64,000 bases of DNA from Thermoanaerobaculum sp964488355 (GCA_964488355.1 CAZAUJ010000002.1:190335-254334); one strand, 5' to 3'; positions 8,413 through 17,241 are shown, counted from the stretch's first letter. The notes: a model not told the origin generated them from the sequence alone. Made by a program: numbers and translations.

Positions 8413-9168
8413 TCAGGCGTTCAGGCGCCCCAAGAGGCGAAGCAGGCCGTCGAGGATCGTCAGCGGATGGGGCGGACACCCTGGAATGAGGAGGTCGGGG
8501 CGGATCCCCTCAGGAAGCCCGGACACCGCCGGGCTGCCGGCAAAGGGACCGCCCGAGAGGGCGCAGGCCCCAACGAGGATGACGAGCTTCGGCGCCGGGA
8601 CCGCCTCGTAGGTGAGCTTCAGGGCTTCGGCCATGTTGGCGGTGACTGGACCCGTCACCAGGATGCCGTCGGCGTGCCGAGGCGAGGCCACGAACTGGAT
8701 GCCGAAGCGGGCTATGTCGAAGACCACGTTGGAGAGCGCGTTGAGTTCCACCTCGCAACCCGCGCAGCCGCCAGCGCACACCTGCCTCAACCTCAGGGAG
8801 CGATCGAAGAGCCGGCGCATCTCCTTCTCCAGGGCCTCCACCTTGGGCCTGGTTGTGGGGGAGACGATAAGCCCTTCGGCCCGGCTGGCAGCCAGCGAGT
8901 AGTTCCGGGTAAAAGCAAGGGCGCCCGAGGGGCAAGCTTGGGTGCAGGCGGGGCAGAAAAGACATTTGGCCAGGTCCAGCCGGAGCCCCCCTTCCACCGC
9001 GATGGCGCCGGTGGGGCAGGCTTCCACACACGCCCGGCAGCCCTCGACGCAAAGCGCCGGGTTCAAGACCGGAAGGCCGCGAAACCTCGGCGGAAGCGGA
9101 TTCTCTTCGGGGGGAAACGGCAGGGTCCTCAAGCCCTGGCGCAGGCGCGCTTTCAGCAGGTCAATCAT
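8413..9168 (-). CDS. Hyf-like complex small subunit (HyfI/NuoB-type) fused to a 2x[4Fe-4S] ferredoxin domain
   Basis: 251 residues. The N-terminal half carries two 4Fe-4S motifs, GCRACVEACPTGAI (about 44-57) and CLFCPACTQACPSGAL (about 69-84), equivalent to the separate HyfH/HycF protein. The C-terminal half is HyfI/HycG/NuoB-like with CAGGCAGCEVELNAL, GACALSGG and PGCPPHP. These are the cysteines that hold the proximal [4Fe-4S] cluster, so the electron wire looks intact. It is a peripheral membrane subunit and the last gene of the operon. Its ATG overlaps the preceding stop as ATGA. Confidence 0.92.
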   Translation of the reverse strand: MIDLLKARLRQGLRTLPFPPEENPLPPRFRGLPVLNPALCVEGCRACVEACPTGAIAVEGGLRLDLAKCLFCPACTQACPSGALAFTRNYSLAASRAEGLIVSPTTRPKVEALEKEMRRLFDRSLRLRQVCAGGCAGCEVELNALSNVVFDIARFGIQFVASPRHADGILVTGPVTANMAEALKLTYEAVPAPKLVILVGACALSGGPFAGSPAVSGLPEGIRPDLLIPGCPPHPLTILDGLLRLLGRLNA

Positions 9169-10658
9169 AGGTCGTGCCCCGCATAGGAAAGGTTGAAGCT
9201 CTTATTGCACAGAGGAAAGTCGGAAATGGCCCCGCCCCGCATGGCCATGGCCAGCGCCGGCCAGTTGTGGAGGGAGGGGTCTGTCACGCGGTGCTCGGCG
9301 ATCGCGCCGTCCGCGTCGGTCACCGCCACGTGGGCGGTCTCGCCTCGCCAGCCCTCCACCAGTGCGGCAGCTAAAAGCCCGCACCGCGGCTCGGTTTCGG
9401 GTCGCTTGTAGGTTTCGCCCGCGGGCAGCGAGGGCAGGTGCTCCTCGAGGAAACGGAGGGACTGTTGCATCTCGAGCCACCGCACCATGGCGCGGGCAAA
9501 GACATCACCGCTGGTGAGCACCTGTGGCGTCACCTGGGCAAAGCGGAAATAGCCCGCGGGGTGGTCCTGGCGCACGTCCCGGCGGCAACCGCTGGCCCGT
9601 GCTGCAGGTCCCACCACCCCCAGGGCCTCGGCGGTCTCGCGCTTCAAGACACCGGTGCCTTCAAAACGCCCCTGCACCGAGGCGGCATCGAAAAGAAGGC
9701 CGGCGCTGTCTGTCAGGTCCCGCCGGAGCCGGGGCAGGCGCTCCAGGACCTCTCCCACCCAGTCTCGGTCGCCATCGCAGGCCACACCTCCGGGGACAAT
9801 GAGACCGCGGCCCGTGCGGTTGCCGCAGAGCGAAAGGGTAAGGTTCAGGAACTCTCCCCGCAGCCGGCCGAAAAACGCAGCACCGGGCAGGTAGCCCACG
9901 TCGCCTGCCAAAGCCCCCAAATCGCCTGCGTGGTTGGCGAGACGCTCCAGCTCCAGCGCTATGGCCCGGAGAGCCTGGGCGCGGGCAGGCACCCCAACCC
10001 CCCTGAGCGCCTCCTCCACCTGGGCGAAGGCCGTGGCGTGAGCTACCACGGAATCTCCCGCCACCGACTCCGCCACCACCAGTCGCCTGGCAGAGGGAGA
10101 ACTCTTGAGCAGCTGCTCCGCGCCCCGATGCTGGTAGCCCAACTGGATTTCCAGGTGGAGCACCCTCTCGCCGTGGCACTGGAAGCGAAAGTGGCCGGGC
10201 TCGATAATACCCGCGTGGACTGGCCCCACCGCCACCTCATGTACCTCGTCCCCCTCCACGCGGAAGAAGGGGTACCCATGCGGGATGGTCAGGCCCTGGG
10301 TGAGGCCGGAAAAGCGCAGGGGTTTGAGCCACGGGTGGCCTTCGGGGAGGATCCCGTGGCGTTCCCAGAGGTCACGCTCGAAGGCTTGGGCCTGCGGCCA
10401 GGCTGGGGTAAGGGAGGGAAAAGCCTTCGCCCCTCCCAGCCTGCAGGCGGTTGCCGCCAGGGTTCCGGAGGCGTCCAGAGCCACCAGGGCGAGGAGGATC
10501 CTTTCGCCGGCGCGCTCTACCGGAAAGAGGGCCACCAGGCGCGCGCCATAGGTGGCGGCCTCTAAAAGCCGGGTGGTGAACTGGACGGCATCCCCTTCGG
10601 GGATGGCGGCCATCTTCACCGCGCTGCCGTTGGCAAAGGTGAGCAGGCCTTCGGTCAT
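9165..10658 (-). CDS. Hyf-like complex large subunit (HyfG/HycE/NuoCD-type) lacking [NiFe] cysteines
   Basis: 497 residues. NuoC-like N-terminal part (to about 150), then a NuoD/hydrogenase large-subunit-like part with HRGAEQLL. Where group 4 hydrogenases have ERICGICS..HTTAF this protein has ESVAGDS..HATAF, so both first-motif cysteines are replaced (Ala and Ser). The C-terminal DPCxxC is replaced by DFPLCNKSF. No [NiFe] centre can be ligated. This places it with energy-converting-hydrogenase-related (Ehr) or Hyf-like complexes whose reaction is unknown. I chose ATG 10658, which overlaps the previous stop as ATGA; a longer frame to 10841 lies inside the upstream gene. Confidence 0.92.
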   Translation of the reverse strand: MTEGLLTFANGSAVKMAAIPEGDAVQFTTRLLEAATYGARLVALFPVERAGERILLALVALDASGTLAATACRLGGAKAFPSLTPAWPQAQAFERDLWERHGILPEGHPWLKPLRFSGLTQGLTIPHGYPFFRVEGDEVHEVAVGPVHAGIIEPGHFRFQCHGERVLHLEIQLGYQHRGAEQLLKSSPSARRLVVAESVAGDSVVAHATAFAQVEEALRGVGVPARAQALRAIALELERLANHAGDLGALAGDVGYLPGAAFFGRLRGEFLNLTLSLCGNRTGRGLIVPGGVACDGDRDWVGEVLERLPRLRRDLTDSAGLLFDAASVQGRFEGTGVLKRETAEALGVVGPAARASGCRRDVRQDHPAGYFRFAQVTPQVLTSGDVFARAMVRWLEMQQSLRFLEEHLPSLPAGETYKRPETEPRCGLLAAALVEGWRGETAHVAVTDADGAIAEHRVTDPSLHNWPALAMAMRGGAISDFPLCNKSFNLSYAGHDL

Positions 10659-12094
10659 GCCCTCGCCCCAAGGGACAACACGGCAGCCCGAAGGAGGGAT
10701 TGCAACGCCTCCGGAACCCAGAGGCCCAGGGTCAGGGAAGCCGCGGCAAGGAGGGCAGTGGGGGCTAGCAGCAGCACCAGATGCCAGCCCCACCGCGCAG
10801 GGGAGGTCCCATCCTTCGGTCGGCCGAAGACCATCCCGCAAACGGCCGAGGCCATGGCGGCAAACGCGATGGCCAGCAGGGTCAAGAAGAGGGCCGCCAC
10901 CGCGTAGCGTCCCGCGGAAAAGGCGGCCAGCAGGATGACCAGCTCGCTAACGAAGGGCCCGAAGGGGGGCGTACCGGTAATGGCCAGGAAGCCAGCGAAC
11001 AGGAGCAGGCCCAGGGTCGGGACGCGGCACGCCAGGCCAGTGACCTCCGCCACCGCCTTGGAGTGGAAAGCAACCAAAACGCCGCCGGCGGCGAAGAAGA
11101 GCAGCGCCTTGGCGAGGGAGTGGTTGAGCGCATGAAGCAGGGCACCGAAGAGGGCCTGGGAGGAGCCCAACCCTACCGCCACCGCCAAAATGCCCATGTG
11201 CTCCACGCTGGAGTAGGCGAGAAGCCGCTTGTAGTCGGGCTGGCGGAGGAGGAAGGCAGCGGCGGTAGCCATGGACAAAAACCCGAGGACCAGCATGGGA
11301 CCGCGGGCAAAGGCGCCCAGACCGGCGGCGTTCACCACCTGGAAGGCGCGCAGGATCCCGAGGAAGGCGCAGTTCAGAAGCGCTCCGGAAAGCAGGGCGG
11401 AAACAGGCGAGGGGGCCTCCGAGTGGGCGTCGGGAAGCCAGGTATGCATAGGGGCAAGGCCCATCTTGGTGCCATAGCCCACCAGGAGAAAAAGAAAGGC
11501 CGTTTGCAGCCAGGGGGCAGACATCTGAGGTGCCGCGGCCAGGAGGCTATCCAACAGGAGGGAGCCGGAACCTTCAGAAGGCAGCGCCAAGGCCAAGAAA
11601 AAGGTCCCCGCCAGCGCCAGGGCGATGCCCACGGAGCAGAGGATGAGGTACTTCCACGCTGCCTCCAGGCTCCTCTCCGAGCGCTCAAAGAACACCAGCG
11701 GTGCGCTCGTAAGGGTAGTGGCCTCTAGAGCCACCCAAAAGAGCCCCAAGTGGTGGCTCAGCGTGGCCAGGGTCATGGACCCCAGGAAGAGGAGCATGGC
11801 TGGGACGTAGTACCGACGGCGGGGGTGGTGGTGGAGGGCCATGTAGCCGAGGGTGTAAACCGAATCCAGCAAGAACAGCCCCGTGACAATGCCCAGGAAA
11901 AGCCCGCCCAGCGGGTCCAGGGCCAAGGCGCCGCCCCACTCGGGAGCAGGCGGATGGACCGCGACCCGGACCGTCAGGCCGGCTTGGAGCAAGCCTGCGG
12001 CTAGGAAGACAAAGCGGCGCGCCGTACGCCTCGGGAACGCCCACGCAAGGCCGCCTAGCGCCAAAGGCGCGGCCACCAGGGCCGTGAGGATCAC
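10655..12094 (-). CDS. Hyf-like complex antiporter-type membrane subunit (HyfF/NuoN-type)
   Basis: 479 residues, about 14 transmembrane helices, Proton_antipo_M (Mrp/NuoL-M-N) fold. Conserved features of proton/ion-translocating subunits are visible: VALEATTLTS with the membrane glutamate, GTKMGLAPMHTWLPDAH with the lysine, and HALNHSLAKALLFF with the broken-helix lysine. It starts at GTG, overlapping the hyfE-like stop as GTGA. It is the second of two such subunits in the operon, so the complex should move ions. Confidence 0.93.
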   Translation of the reverse strand: MILTALVAAPLALGGLAWAFPRRTARRFVFLAAGLLQAGLTVRVAVHPPAPEWGGALALDPLGGLFLGIVTGLFLLDSVYTLGYMALHHHPRRRYYVPAMLLFLGSMTLATLSHHLGLFWVALEATTLTSAPLVFFERSERSLEAAWKYLILCSVGIALALAGTFFLALALPSEGSGSLLLDSLLAAAPQMSAPWLQTAFLFLLVGYGTKMGLAPMHTWLPDAHSEAPSPVSALLSGALLNCAFLGILRAFQVVNAAGLGAFARGPMLVLGFLSMATAAAFLLRQPDYKRLLAYSSVEHMGILAVAVGLGSSQALFGALLHALNHSLAKALLFFAAGGVLVAFHSKAVAEVTGLACRVPTLGLLLFAGFLAITGTPPFGPFVSELVILLAAFSAGRYAVAALFLTLLAIAFAAMASAVCGMVFGRPKDGTSPARWGWHLVLLLAPTALLAAASLTLGLWVPEALQSLLRAAVLSLGARA

Positions 12095-12741
12095 GGCTCT
12101 TCCTCCTTGAGGGCGGTGAGCGAGCGCACGTCGATGTGGTTGAAGGTGCGGTGGATGTTATACACCACGATGCCCATGACGAACACCCCGACGAACACAT
12201 CCAGCAAAATGCCCATCTCCACGAGGACCGGCATGCGGTTCAGGAGCGTGAGGCCGAAGAGGAAGATGCCGTTTTCCAGGACCAGGTAGCCCACCACCTG
12301 GGTGAGCGCCTTCAGCCGGGCAACCAGAAGAAACAGGCCGGTGATGATGGTGGCAAAGGCGGCTGCTGCCAAAAGGGGGCCGGCCCGGCGGGCCTCCAAC
12401 GGCAGGCGCGAGGCGAAGACGAAGGAGAGGGCCACCCCCAAAGCGGTGAGGAGGAGCGAGGCCCCGTAGGAGACCAGCGGCTCCAGGTCGCGGCGGGCGC
12501 CGGTGCGCAGCACCGCACGGTGGAGGAAGTAGGGAATGACGAGGGACTTGAGGGTCAGCGTTCCCCCCGCCACCAACCAGGCGTGGGGGTTGTCCAAACC
12601 TTCGAGGAAAAGGGCAAGAAGGGCAACAGCAGCTGCCTGCAGGGCAAAAGCGCGGACAAGCACGCGCAGCCGGCTGGTGGTGGCCATGAGGAAATCCAGG
12701 AGGACCACACCTACGAGCAGCGAGAGGGTGGGCGCGCTCAC
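12091..12741 (-). CDS. Hyf-like complex membrane subunit (HyfE-type, NuoK-like)
   Basis: 216 residues, the same length as E. coli HyfE, with six to seven hydrophobic segments and a NuoK-like C-terminal half ending in a cytoplasmic tail (VYNIHRTFNHIDVRSL). It starts at GTG 12741, coupled to the hyfC-like stop as GTGA; the longer frame to 12966 overlaps the upstream gene and lacks family similarity. It is part of the membrane arm. Confidence 0.88.
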   Translation of the reverse strand: MSAPTLSLLVGVVLLDFLMATTSRLRVLVRAFALQAAAVALLALFLEGLDNPHAWLVAGGTLTLKSLVIPYFLHRAVLRTGARRDLEPLVSYGASLLLTALGVALSFVFASRLPLEARRAGPLLAAAAFATIITGLFLLVARLKALTQVVGYLVLENGIFLFGLTLLNRMPVLVEMGILLDVFVGVFVMGIVVYNIHRTFNHIDVRSLTALKEEEP

Positions 12742-13658
12742 GGCCTTGCCTCCGTTAGAAGGAGCAGCATGGCAAATGCTGCCAGAGCCGTAGCCAGGCC
12801 CAGGTACTGGGGCACCCGCGCCAGCTGCATTCGCGCCACGGTGCTTTCCACCAGCCCGATGAGAACACCCGTTAGCGCCATGCCCGCAAGGAAAAGCACG
12901 AGCCCCGTTGCCCAAGAAGAAGTCGGGGGGAGGAAGATGCCGACGAAAAGCGCGGAAAAGAGCCAAAGTTTGAGCGAGGCTCCGTAAAGGATGAAGGCCA
13001 GATCGGGCCCCGAATGGTCCAGGATCATGACTTCATGGATCATGGTGAGTTCCAGGTGGGTGGCGGGATCGTCCACCGGAATGCGATTGTTCTCGGCCAG
13101 CAGAACGAGGAAGAAGGCGACAGCCATCAGGAGCAAGGCCGGCACCCGCCCCCATGCCACAGCACCGCTCGTACCCCACTCTGCCAGGCTTAGCCCGCCC
13201 TGCGCCCGGGCCAATCCCCCCAGCACCAGAAAGAAAGCGGGTTCGGCAAGGGTGGAGAAGGCCGCTTCGCGGCTCGCGCCCATGCCTTCAAAGGAGGAAC
13301 CGGTATCCATGGCCGCCGCCAACAAGGCGAAGCGCGAGAGGGCAAGCAGGTAAGCAAACAGCACCAGGTCGCCAGGAAAGGAGAAAGGCGGGGGGCAGGG
13401 ACCCTGGGGCAAAAGGAAGAGGGCGGAGACCAGGGCCGCCAGGGAAACGGCGGGCCCCGCGCGAAAAACCCACGTCGCGGTGGTGCTGATCACCTGGCCC
13501 TTCCCGAGCAAGCGGCGCAGGTCGCGGTACGGTTGGAGGAGACTCGCCCCGCGGCGTCCGGCCATCCAAGCCTTGGTCCGGCTGATCAGGCCTGTGAGCA
13601 GCGGTGACAGCCCAAGGGCTAGGAGGGGAGCTAGGGCACTTAGCCAGCGGCTGCTCAT
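12738..13658 (-). CDS. Hyf-like complex membrane subunit (HyfC/HycD/NuoH-type)
   Basis: 306 residues, about eight transmembrane helices. NuoH-type loops are recognisable: SSFEGMGASREAAF, AENNRIPVDDPATHLELTMIHE and MILDHSGPDLAF. In complex I and group 4 hydrogenases this subunit joins the peripheral arm to the ion-pumping arm. It starts at ATG 13658, overlapping the hyfB-like stop as ATGA. Confidence 0.94.
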   Translation of the reverse strand: MSSRWLSALAPLLALGLSPLLTGLISRTKAWMAGRRGASLLQPYRDLRRLLGKGQVISTTATWVFRAGPAVSLAALVSALFLLPQGPCPPPFSFPGDLVLFAYLLALSRFALLAAAMDTGSSFEGMGASREAAFSTLAEPAFFLVLGGLARAQGGLSLAEWGTSGAVAWGRVPALLLMAVAFFLVLLAENNRIPVDDPATHLELTMIHEVMILDHSGPDLAFILYGASLKLWLFSALFVGIFLPPTSSWATGLVLFLAGMALTGVLIGLVESTVARMQLARVPQYLGLATALAAFAMLLLLTEARP

Positions 13659-15652
13659 GTGAGCACCTGCCACAGGAGTAGGGCCACGAGGGCTACGAGA
13701 ACGTACAGCAGGTAGTTTTGCAACTTGCCGTGCTGAAGGGGTCGCAGGACCTTGGCAGCGGCAAGGATACCCCGGACCACGGGGTCGAAGATCCACCGGT
13801 CCGCCGGGTCGGGGTAGCGGCTTTGGTAGGAGGCACTATGGGGAAAGAGTCCCTTGGCCCGCCGCTGGCGTCGCACGGCGGGAACCAGCCGGAGCGCCAC
13901 GGCGAGGAGCGGTTGGGCAAAGGACGAGGCCGTGTACTGCATGCGGGGCGAGGGGGCGACAAAGCCGCACCCCCAGGTCGGTCCCTTGGCGAGCTCCCGC
14001 CCACGGAGGAGAAGGTTTCTGAGGGCGAGCAGGAAGGCCGAGGCGGCCAGCAGGGCCAAGCCAGCCCAGGCCACTGCCTGGAGGGGGCGCAGGGTGCTGG
14101 CCAGTTCCTGGGTGGCGGTGTCCGGGCCGCCCACCAGGGCCTGGGCAGCCGGCAGGACCAGGCGCAGGGCCCACGGGGCGCCCAGGCCCACCGCGAGACA
14201 CCCGGCCCCCACCGCCGCCATGGGCACCCTCATCCAGAGCCCCCGTTCCTGGACGCGCAAGGCTTGCGGGCTGCGCGGCTCCCCGAGAAAGACCACCCCC
14301 GAAGCCTTGGCGAAGCAGGCCAGGGCCAGCCCACCTACCAACGCCAGGGAGGGAACCGCCGCGAAAAGGACCGCCGACGGGGCTCCAACTCCCCGGAGGG
14401 CCCCCTTGAGGAATCCGGCGTACAGGAGCCATTCGCTGACGAAGCCGTTGAGCGGGGGGAGGGCGCAGATGGCGGCGGACCCCGCCAGGAAGGCGGCGCC
14501 GGTCACCGGCATCCGCCGCAGCAGGCCTCCCAGCTTTTCCATGTTTCGCGTTCCCGTGGCCTGGGCCGCCGCGCCTCCACTCATGAACAGGAGCCCTTTA
14601 AAGAGGGCGTGGTTGAGCGTGTGGAGCAGGGCGCCGGCGGCGGCGAGGAGCGAAGCCTCTTGCAGCCCCGTGGCTCGCGCCACCAGGGCAGCCCCCAGCC
14701 CCAGAAAAATGATGCCCACGTTTTCCACGCTGGAGTAGGCGAGGAGCCGCTTGAGGTCCTGCTGGGCCAGCGCGTAGGCCACCCCTCCCAGGGCCGAAGC
14801 CGCCCCAAAGCCCATGAGCAGGTAGCCCCACCCCCGCGGCGGGGTCCCGGCCAGGAGCAGGAGGCGTAGGATCCCATAAAGGCCCATCTTGATCATGACG
14901 CCGGACATGAGGGCGGAGACGTGGCTGGGGGCTGCGGGGTGGGCCCTCGGGAGCCAAACGTGAAACGGGATCAGGCCCGCCTTGCTACCAAAGCCGGCGA
15001 GCCCCAACAGGAACACTGCCCAAGCCACGCCTGGTGCCAGGGGCGTGGATGCCAAGCCATCAAAGGCGAGGGTGCCGGCGTGGGCGCCCCAGAGGCCGAA
15101 GAGGGCGGCGAGGCACGCCGCCCCCAGGTGGGTGGCCGTGAGGTACACGAGGCCGTCCTTCCGAACCCCTTCGTCTTCGTGGTGAAAAAGGACGAGGAAG
15201 AACGAGGACACCGACATCCCTTCCCACGCCAGGAGAAACAGCACCCCGTCCCGAGCCAGCACCACCAAGGCCATGGACGCGACCAGAAGCTGGAAAAAGC
15301 ACCAGGACGTGGAGGCCCACCGGGATTCCTCGTCATGGGAAAGGTAGCCCTTTCCGTAGGCGGCGGCGGGAACGGCCAGCAACAGGACAAACAGCAGGAA
15401 AAAGGCCGAGAGGCTGTCCAGGCCAATTTGCAGCGTGCCAATGGGCATGGCCCACGACAGGCGAGCTTGCCAGGGCTTTCCATCGGCCAGGGCGGAGGCG
15501 GTGGGTGGAAGGGCCAGCAGGGCCGAGATGAGGCACGAGGCAAAAGCCACCCCCGCTGCGCGGCGGGAGCGGAATCCGAAAAGGAGCGAAAAAAGCGCCC
15601 CAACCGCCAGAGTGGCCAGGCTGGCCAGCAGCCACGCGCCGCCGTGGGACAT
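13655..15652 (-). CDS. Hyf-like complex antiporter-type membrane subunit (HyfB/NuoL-type)
   Basis: 665 residues, about 16 transmembrane helices with a long C-terminal extension, as in HyfB. The antiporter signatures include LAWEGMSVSSFFLV, GSKAGLIPFHVWLPRAHPAA and HTLNHALFKGLLF, with charged residues used for ion transfer retained. It starts at ATG 15652 (a GTG one codon earlier is possible), overlapping the regulator stop. It is the first structural gene of the complex. Confidence 0.94.
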   Translation of the reverse strand: MSHGGAWLLASLATLAVGALFSLLFGFRSRRAAGVAFASCLISALLALPPTASALADGKPWQARLSWAMPIGTLQIGLDSLSAFFLLFVLLLAVPAAAYGKGYLSHDEESRWASTSWCFFQLLVASMALVVLARDGVLFLLAWEGMSVSSFFLVLFHHEDEGVRKDGLVYLTATHLGAACLAALFGLWGAHAGTLAFDGLASTPLAPGVAWAVFLLGLAGFGSKAGLIPFHVWLPRAHPAAPSHVSALMSGVMIKMGLYGILRLLLLAGTPPRGWGYLLMGFGAASALGGVAYALAQQDLKRLLAYSSVENVGIIFLGLGAALVARATGLQEASLLAAAGALLHTLNHALFKGLLFMSGGAAAQATGTRNMEKLGGLLRRMPVTGAAFLAGSAAICALPPLNGFVSEWLLYAGFLKGALRGVGAPSAVLFAAVPSLALVGGLALACFAKASGVVFLGEPRSPQALRVQERGLWMRVPMAAVGAGCLAVGLGAPWALRLVLPAAQALVGGPDTATQELASTLRPLQAVAWAGLALLAASAFLLALRNLLLRGRELAKGPTWGCGFVAPSPRMQYTASSFAQPLLAVALRLVPAVRRQRRAKGLFPHSASYQSRYPDPADRWIFDPVVRGILAAAKVLRPLQHGKLQNYLLYVLVALVALLLWQVLT

Positions 15653-16338
15653 CACGCACCCGTCCCGAGGCGGGCCTCTACCCGCTCAAAGGCGTGAAGA
15701 ATCGCTTCCCGTCCCGCCTCCTCATCGAGGTGCCGCAGGACATCCCCGTCCTTGAGGGCAAAGGCGAGGCGGGAGAGCAGGCGCAGGTGGCTCTTGACGG
15801 TGGAGCTGATCAGGACAAACAGGGCCTTCACGGGGCGGCCGTCCAGCGCGCCAAAGTCCACCGGCCGTTCGAGGAAGCACAGGGACAGCGTATCGGGAGC
15901 GGGAGGCAGGATTACGGGAAAGCGGGGGTGAGGAATGGCCATGCCGTTGCCCACCGCCGTGGACCCCAAGTTTTCCCGGGCGAGGAGCATTTCGGCGAGG
16001 AAGGCCCGGTCGGTCCCCTCCGGGAGGGGCAGGTACCCCACCAAGTTGCGAAGGACTGTTTCCTTGTCGTCTCCGCTAACCCGGTAGTGGATGCCCCCCG
16101 CCTGCAGGGCGCGGACGAGGCTTGCGGGGGGCTCGGGACTGGGCGAGGGGCCCTCGTCAAACACCGAAGGGGAAACGGCAAGCCGGCGCGCGGTGGCCCA
16201 CTCCAGGATCTCAGCGCGGCTGAACCGGTACTGGTCCTGGATCCGGTAGGCAGGGATGCTTCCCTGTTTGATCCACCGGTAAACGGTTTTCTCCGACACC
16301 CCCAGGAGCTTGCTGATGTCTCGAACGGTCAGGTTCAC
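15652..16338 (-). CDS. Excisionase-type HTH fused to PtsN-like (EIIA-Ntr) domain; operon-head regulator
   Basis: 228 residues. Residues 1-55 are an excisionase/MerR-like helix-turn-helix (TVRDISKLLGVSEKTVYRWI, then the QYRFSRAEILEWA wing region). A Pro-rich linker leads to a PTS EIIA type-2/PtsN fold (about 85-225) with LGSTAVGNGMAIPHPRFP; His137 sits where EIIA-Ntr is phosphorylated. It is therefore a DNA-binding protein that may read phosphate flux of a nitrogen-type PTS. I chose GTG 16338 because GGAGGG precedes it; ATG 16350 is an alternative. It is translationally coupled to the Hyf-like genes, so it is probably their regulator. Confidence 0.88.
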   Translation of the reverse strand: MNLTVRDISKLLGVSEKTVYRWIKQGSIPAYRIQDQYRFSRAEILEWATARRLAVSPSVFDEGPSPSPEPPASLVRALQAGGIHYRVSGDDKETVLRNLVGYLPLPEGTDRAFLAEMLLARENLGSTAVGNGMAIPHPRFPVILPPAPDTLSLCFLERPVDFGALDGRPVKALFVLISSTVKSHLRLLSRLAFALKDGDVLRHLDEEAGREAILHAFERVEARLGTGA

Positions 16339-16395
16339 CCTGCCCTCCATGGGACTCTTTGGCCCATGTTTGGACACGATAACCCATTTCTTCGC

Positions 16396-16411
16396 GGCAA
16401 GCAACCCGCCA
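16396..16411 (-). promoter_or_regulatory. Possible -24/-12 (sigma-54) element upstream of the hyf-like operon
   Basis: Minus strand TGGC at 16411-16408 and TTGC beginning the -12 box, with the GG and GC separated by ten bases. Predicted start is near 16386, giving a leader of about 48 bases to GTG 16338. The match lacks the A/C of the -24 box and chance matches occur in high-GC DNA, so this is tentative. Confidence 0.3.
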
Positions 16412-16467
16412 GCACGCAGGTAAGCTGGCTGGTTTTCCGTTGGCCCGGCTGCCACCGGTGGCCTCTC

Positions 16468-17241
16468 TCAGGGCAAAGGGGTTCCCAGCCGGGAGAGGTG
16501 GAAGCGCACGCGGCGGGTGGGCGCTTGGTGGTAGCGAGAGACCAGTGCTTCCGGGGCTTTCGGCAGGGGCTCGGTAAGCAGACGGCCTTCCACCCACAGC
16601 GCCAAGCGCCGGCCGATGAAAGGCCAGGGGTGGAGGCGGTAGGTGTCTTCCCCCGCGGGAAGCAGCTTGAGGTCCCGCGCCCCGTCTTTGAAAGGCGCTG
16701 CAGGCAGGGTATGCGGCTGGCCAGTACCCTGGCACAGGCGCAGAGCCAGGGCATCGCAAAGGCGAAGGATGGCCACATCAGCCTCAGCTCGACCGGTGGC
16801 AAAAAGCTGCCGAAAGCGTGCTTCCTGCTTTAAGGTGGCCTCCAGCTTCTCCAGCTTGGCCTGCAGTGCGCACTCGAAATCCCGGTGGGCCCTCGGGGAG
16901 TAAGTGCGGGCCAGGTGCAGCAGGTGCCGCCCCACCAGCCAGGCGACGAAGCGGCCTCGGCTGAGGGCGAGGCGGAAACTGTCCCACCAAAGGGCTTCCC
17001 GCGCTGGGCCCTCGGGCCAGCAGGCGAAGCTGGCCACCTCACCCGCCGGGGTGAGCGCCGGCTCGCGCTCGGCTAAGTCCCAACCGGCATCGTGCAGCAA
17101 CACCGCTGCCAAGACCTCGTTGAGTGGGCTGGGCGCCAGGCATTGCCGGTTGCCCCAGTGCCGGGCGAGGGCGAAGGCCGCCAACGCATGCGCCGATTGG
17201 GGGATGAGCAGCAGGCCATCCGGCAAGGCGCGCAGGATCAC
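16468..17241 (-). CDS. DUF3891 family protein
   Basis: 257 residues, matching DUF3891: start ILRALPDGLLLIPQSAHALAAF, then AAVLLHDAGWDL, where an HD-like His-Asp pair suggests a metal-dependent fold. No enzymatic role is known. I chose GTG 17241, which overlaps the glycerate kinase stop as GTGA and gives the N-terminus expected for the family. It is the last gene of a yggX-like/glycerate kinase/DUF3891 operon. Confidence 0.82.
   Translation of the reverse strand: MILRALPDGLLLIPQSAHALAAFALARHWGNRQCLAPSPLNEVLAAVLLHDAGWDLAEREPALTPAGEVASFACWPEGPAREALWWDSFRLALSRGRFVAWLVGRHLLHLARTYSPRAHRDFECALQAKLEKLEATLKQEARFRQLFATGRAEADVAILRLCDALALRLCQGTGQPHTLPAAPFKDGARDLKLLPAGEDTYRLHPWPFIGRRLALWVEGRLLTEPLPKAPEALVSRYHQAPTRRVRFHLSRLGTPLP

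Noticed and set aside
8209..9186. Long plus-strand open frame (325 codons) opposite the HyfI-like gene
   Set aside because: Composition is Arg/Gly/Pro-rich with no family pattern; it is an antisense frame of a well-supported gene, as expected in high-GC DNA. The same applies to long frames opposite the HyfB-like (13718-14869) and glycerate kinase (17368-18648) genes.
9165..16338. A functional [NiFe] hydrogenase operon
   Set aside because: The large subunit lacks all four Ni-ligating cysteines and no hyp maturation genes are present, so hydrogenase function is not claimed.
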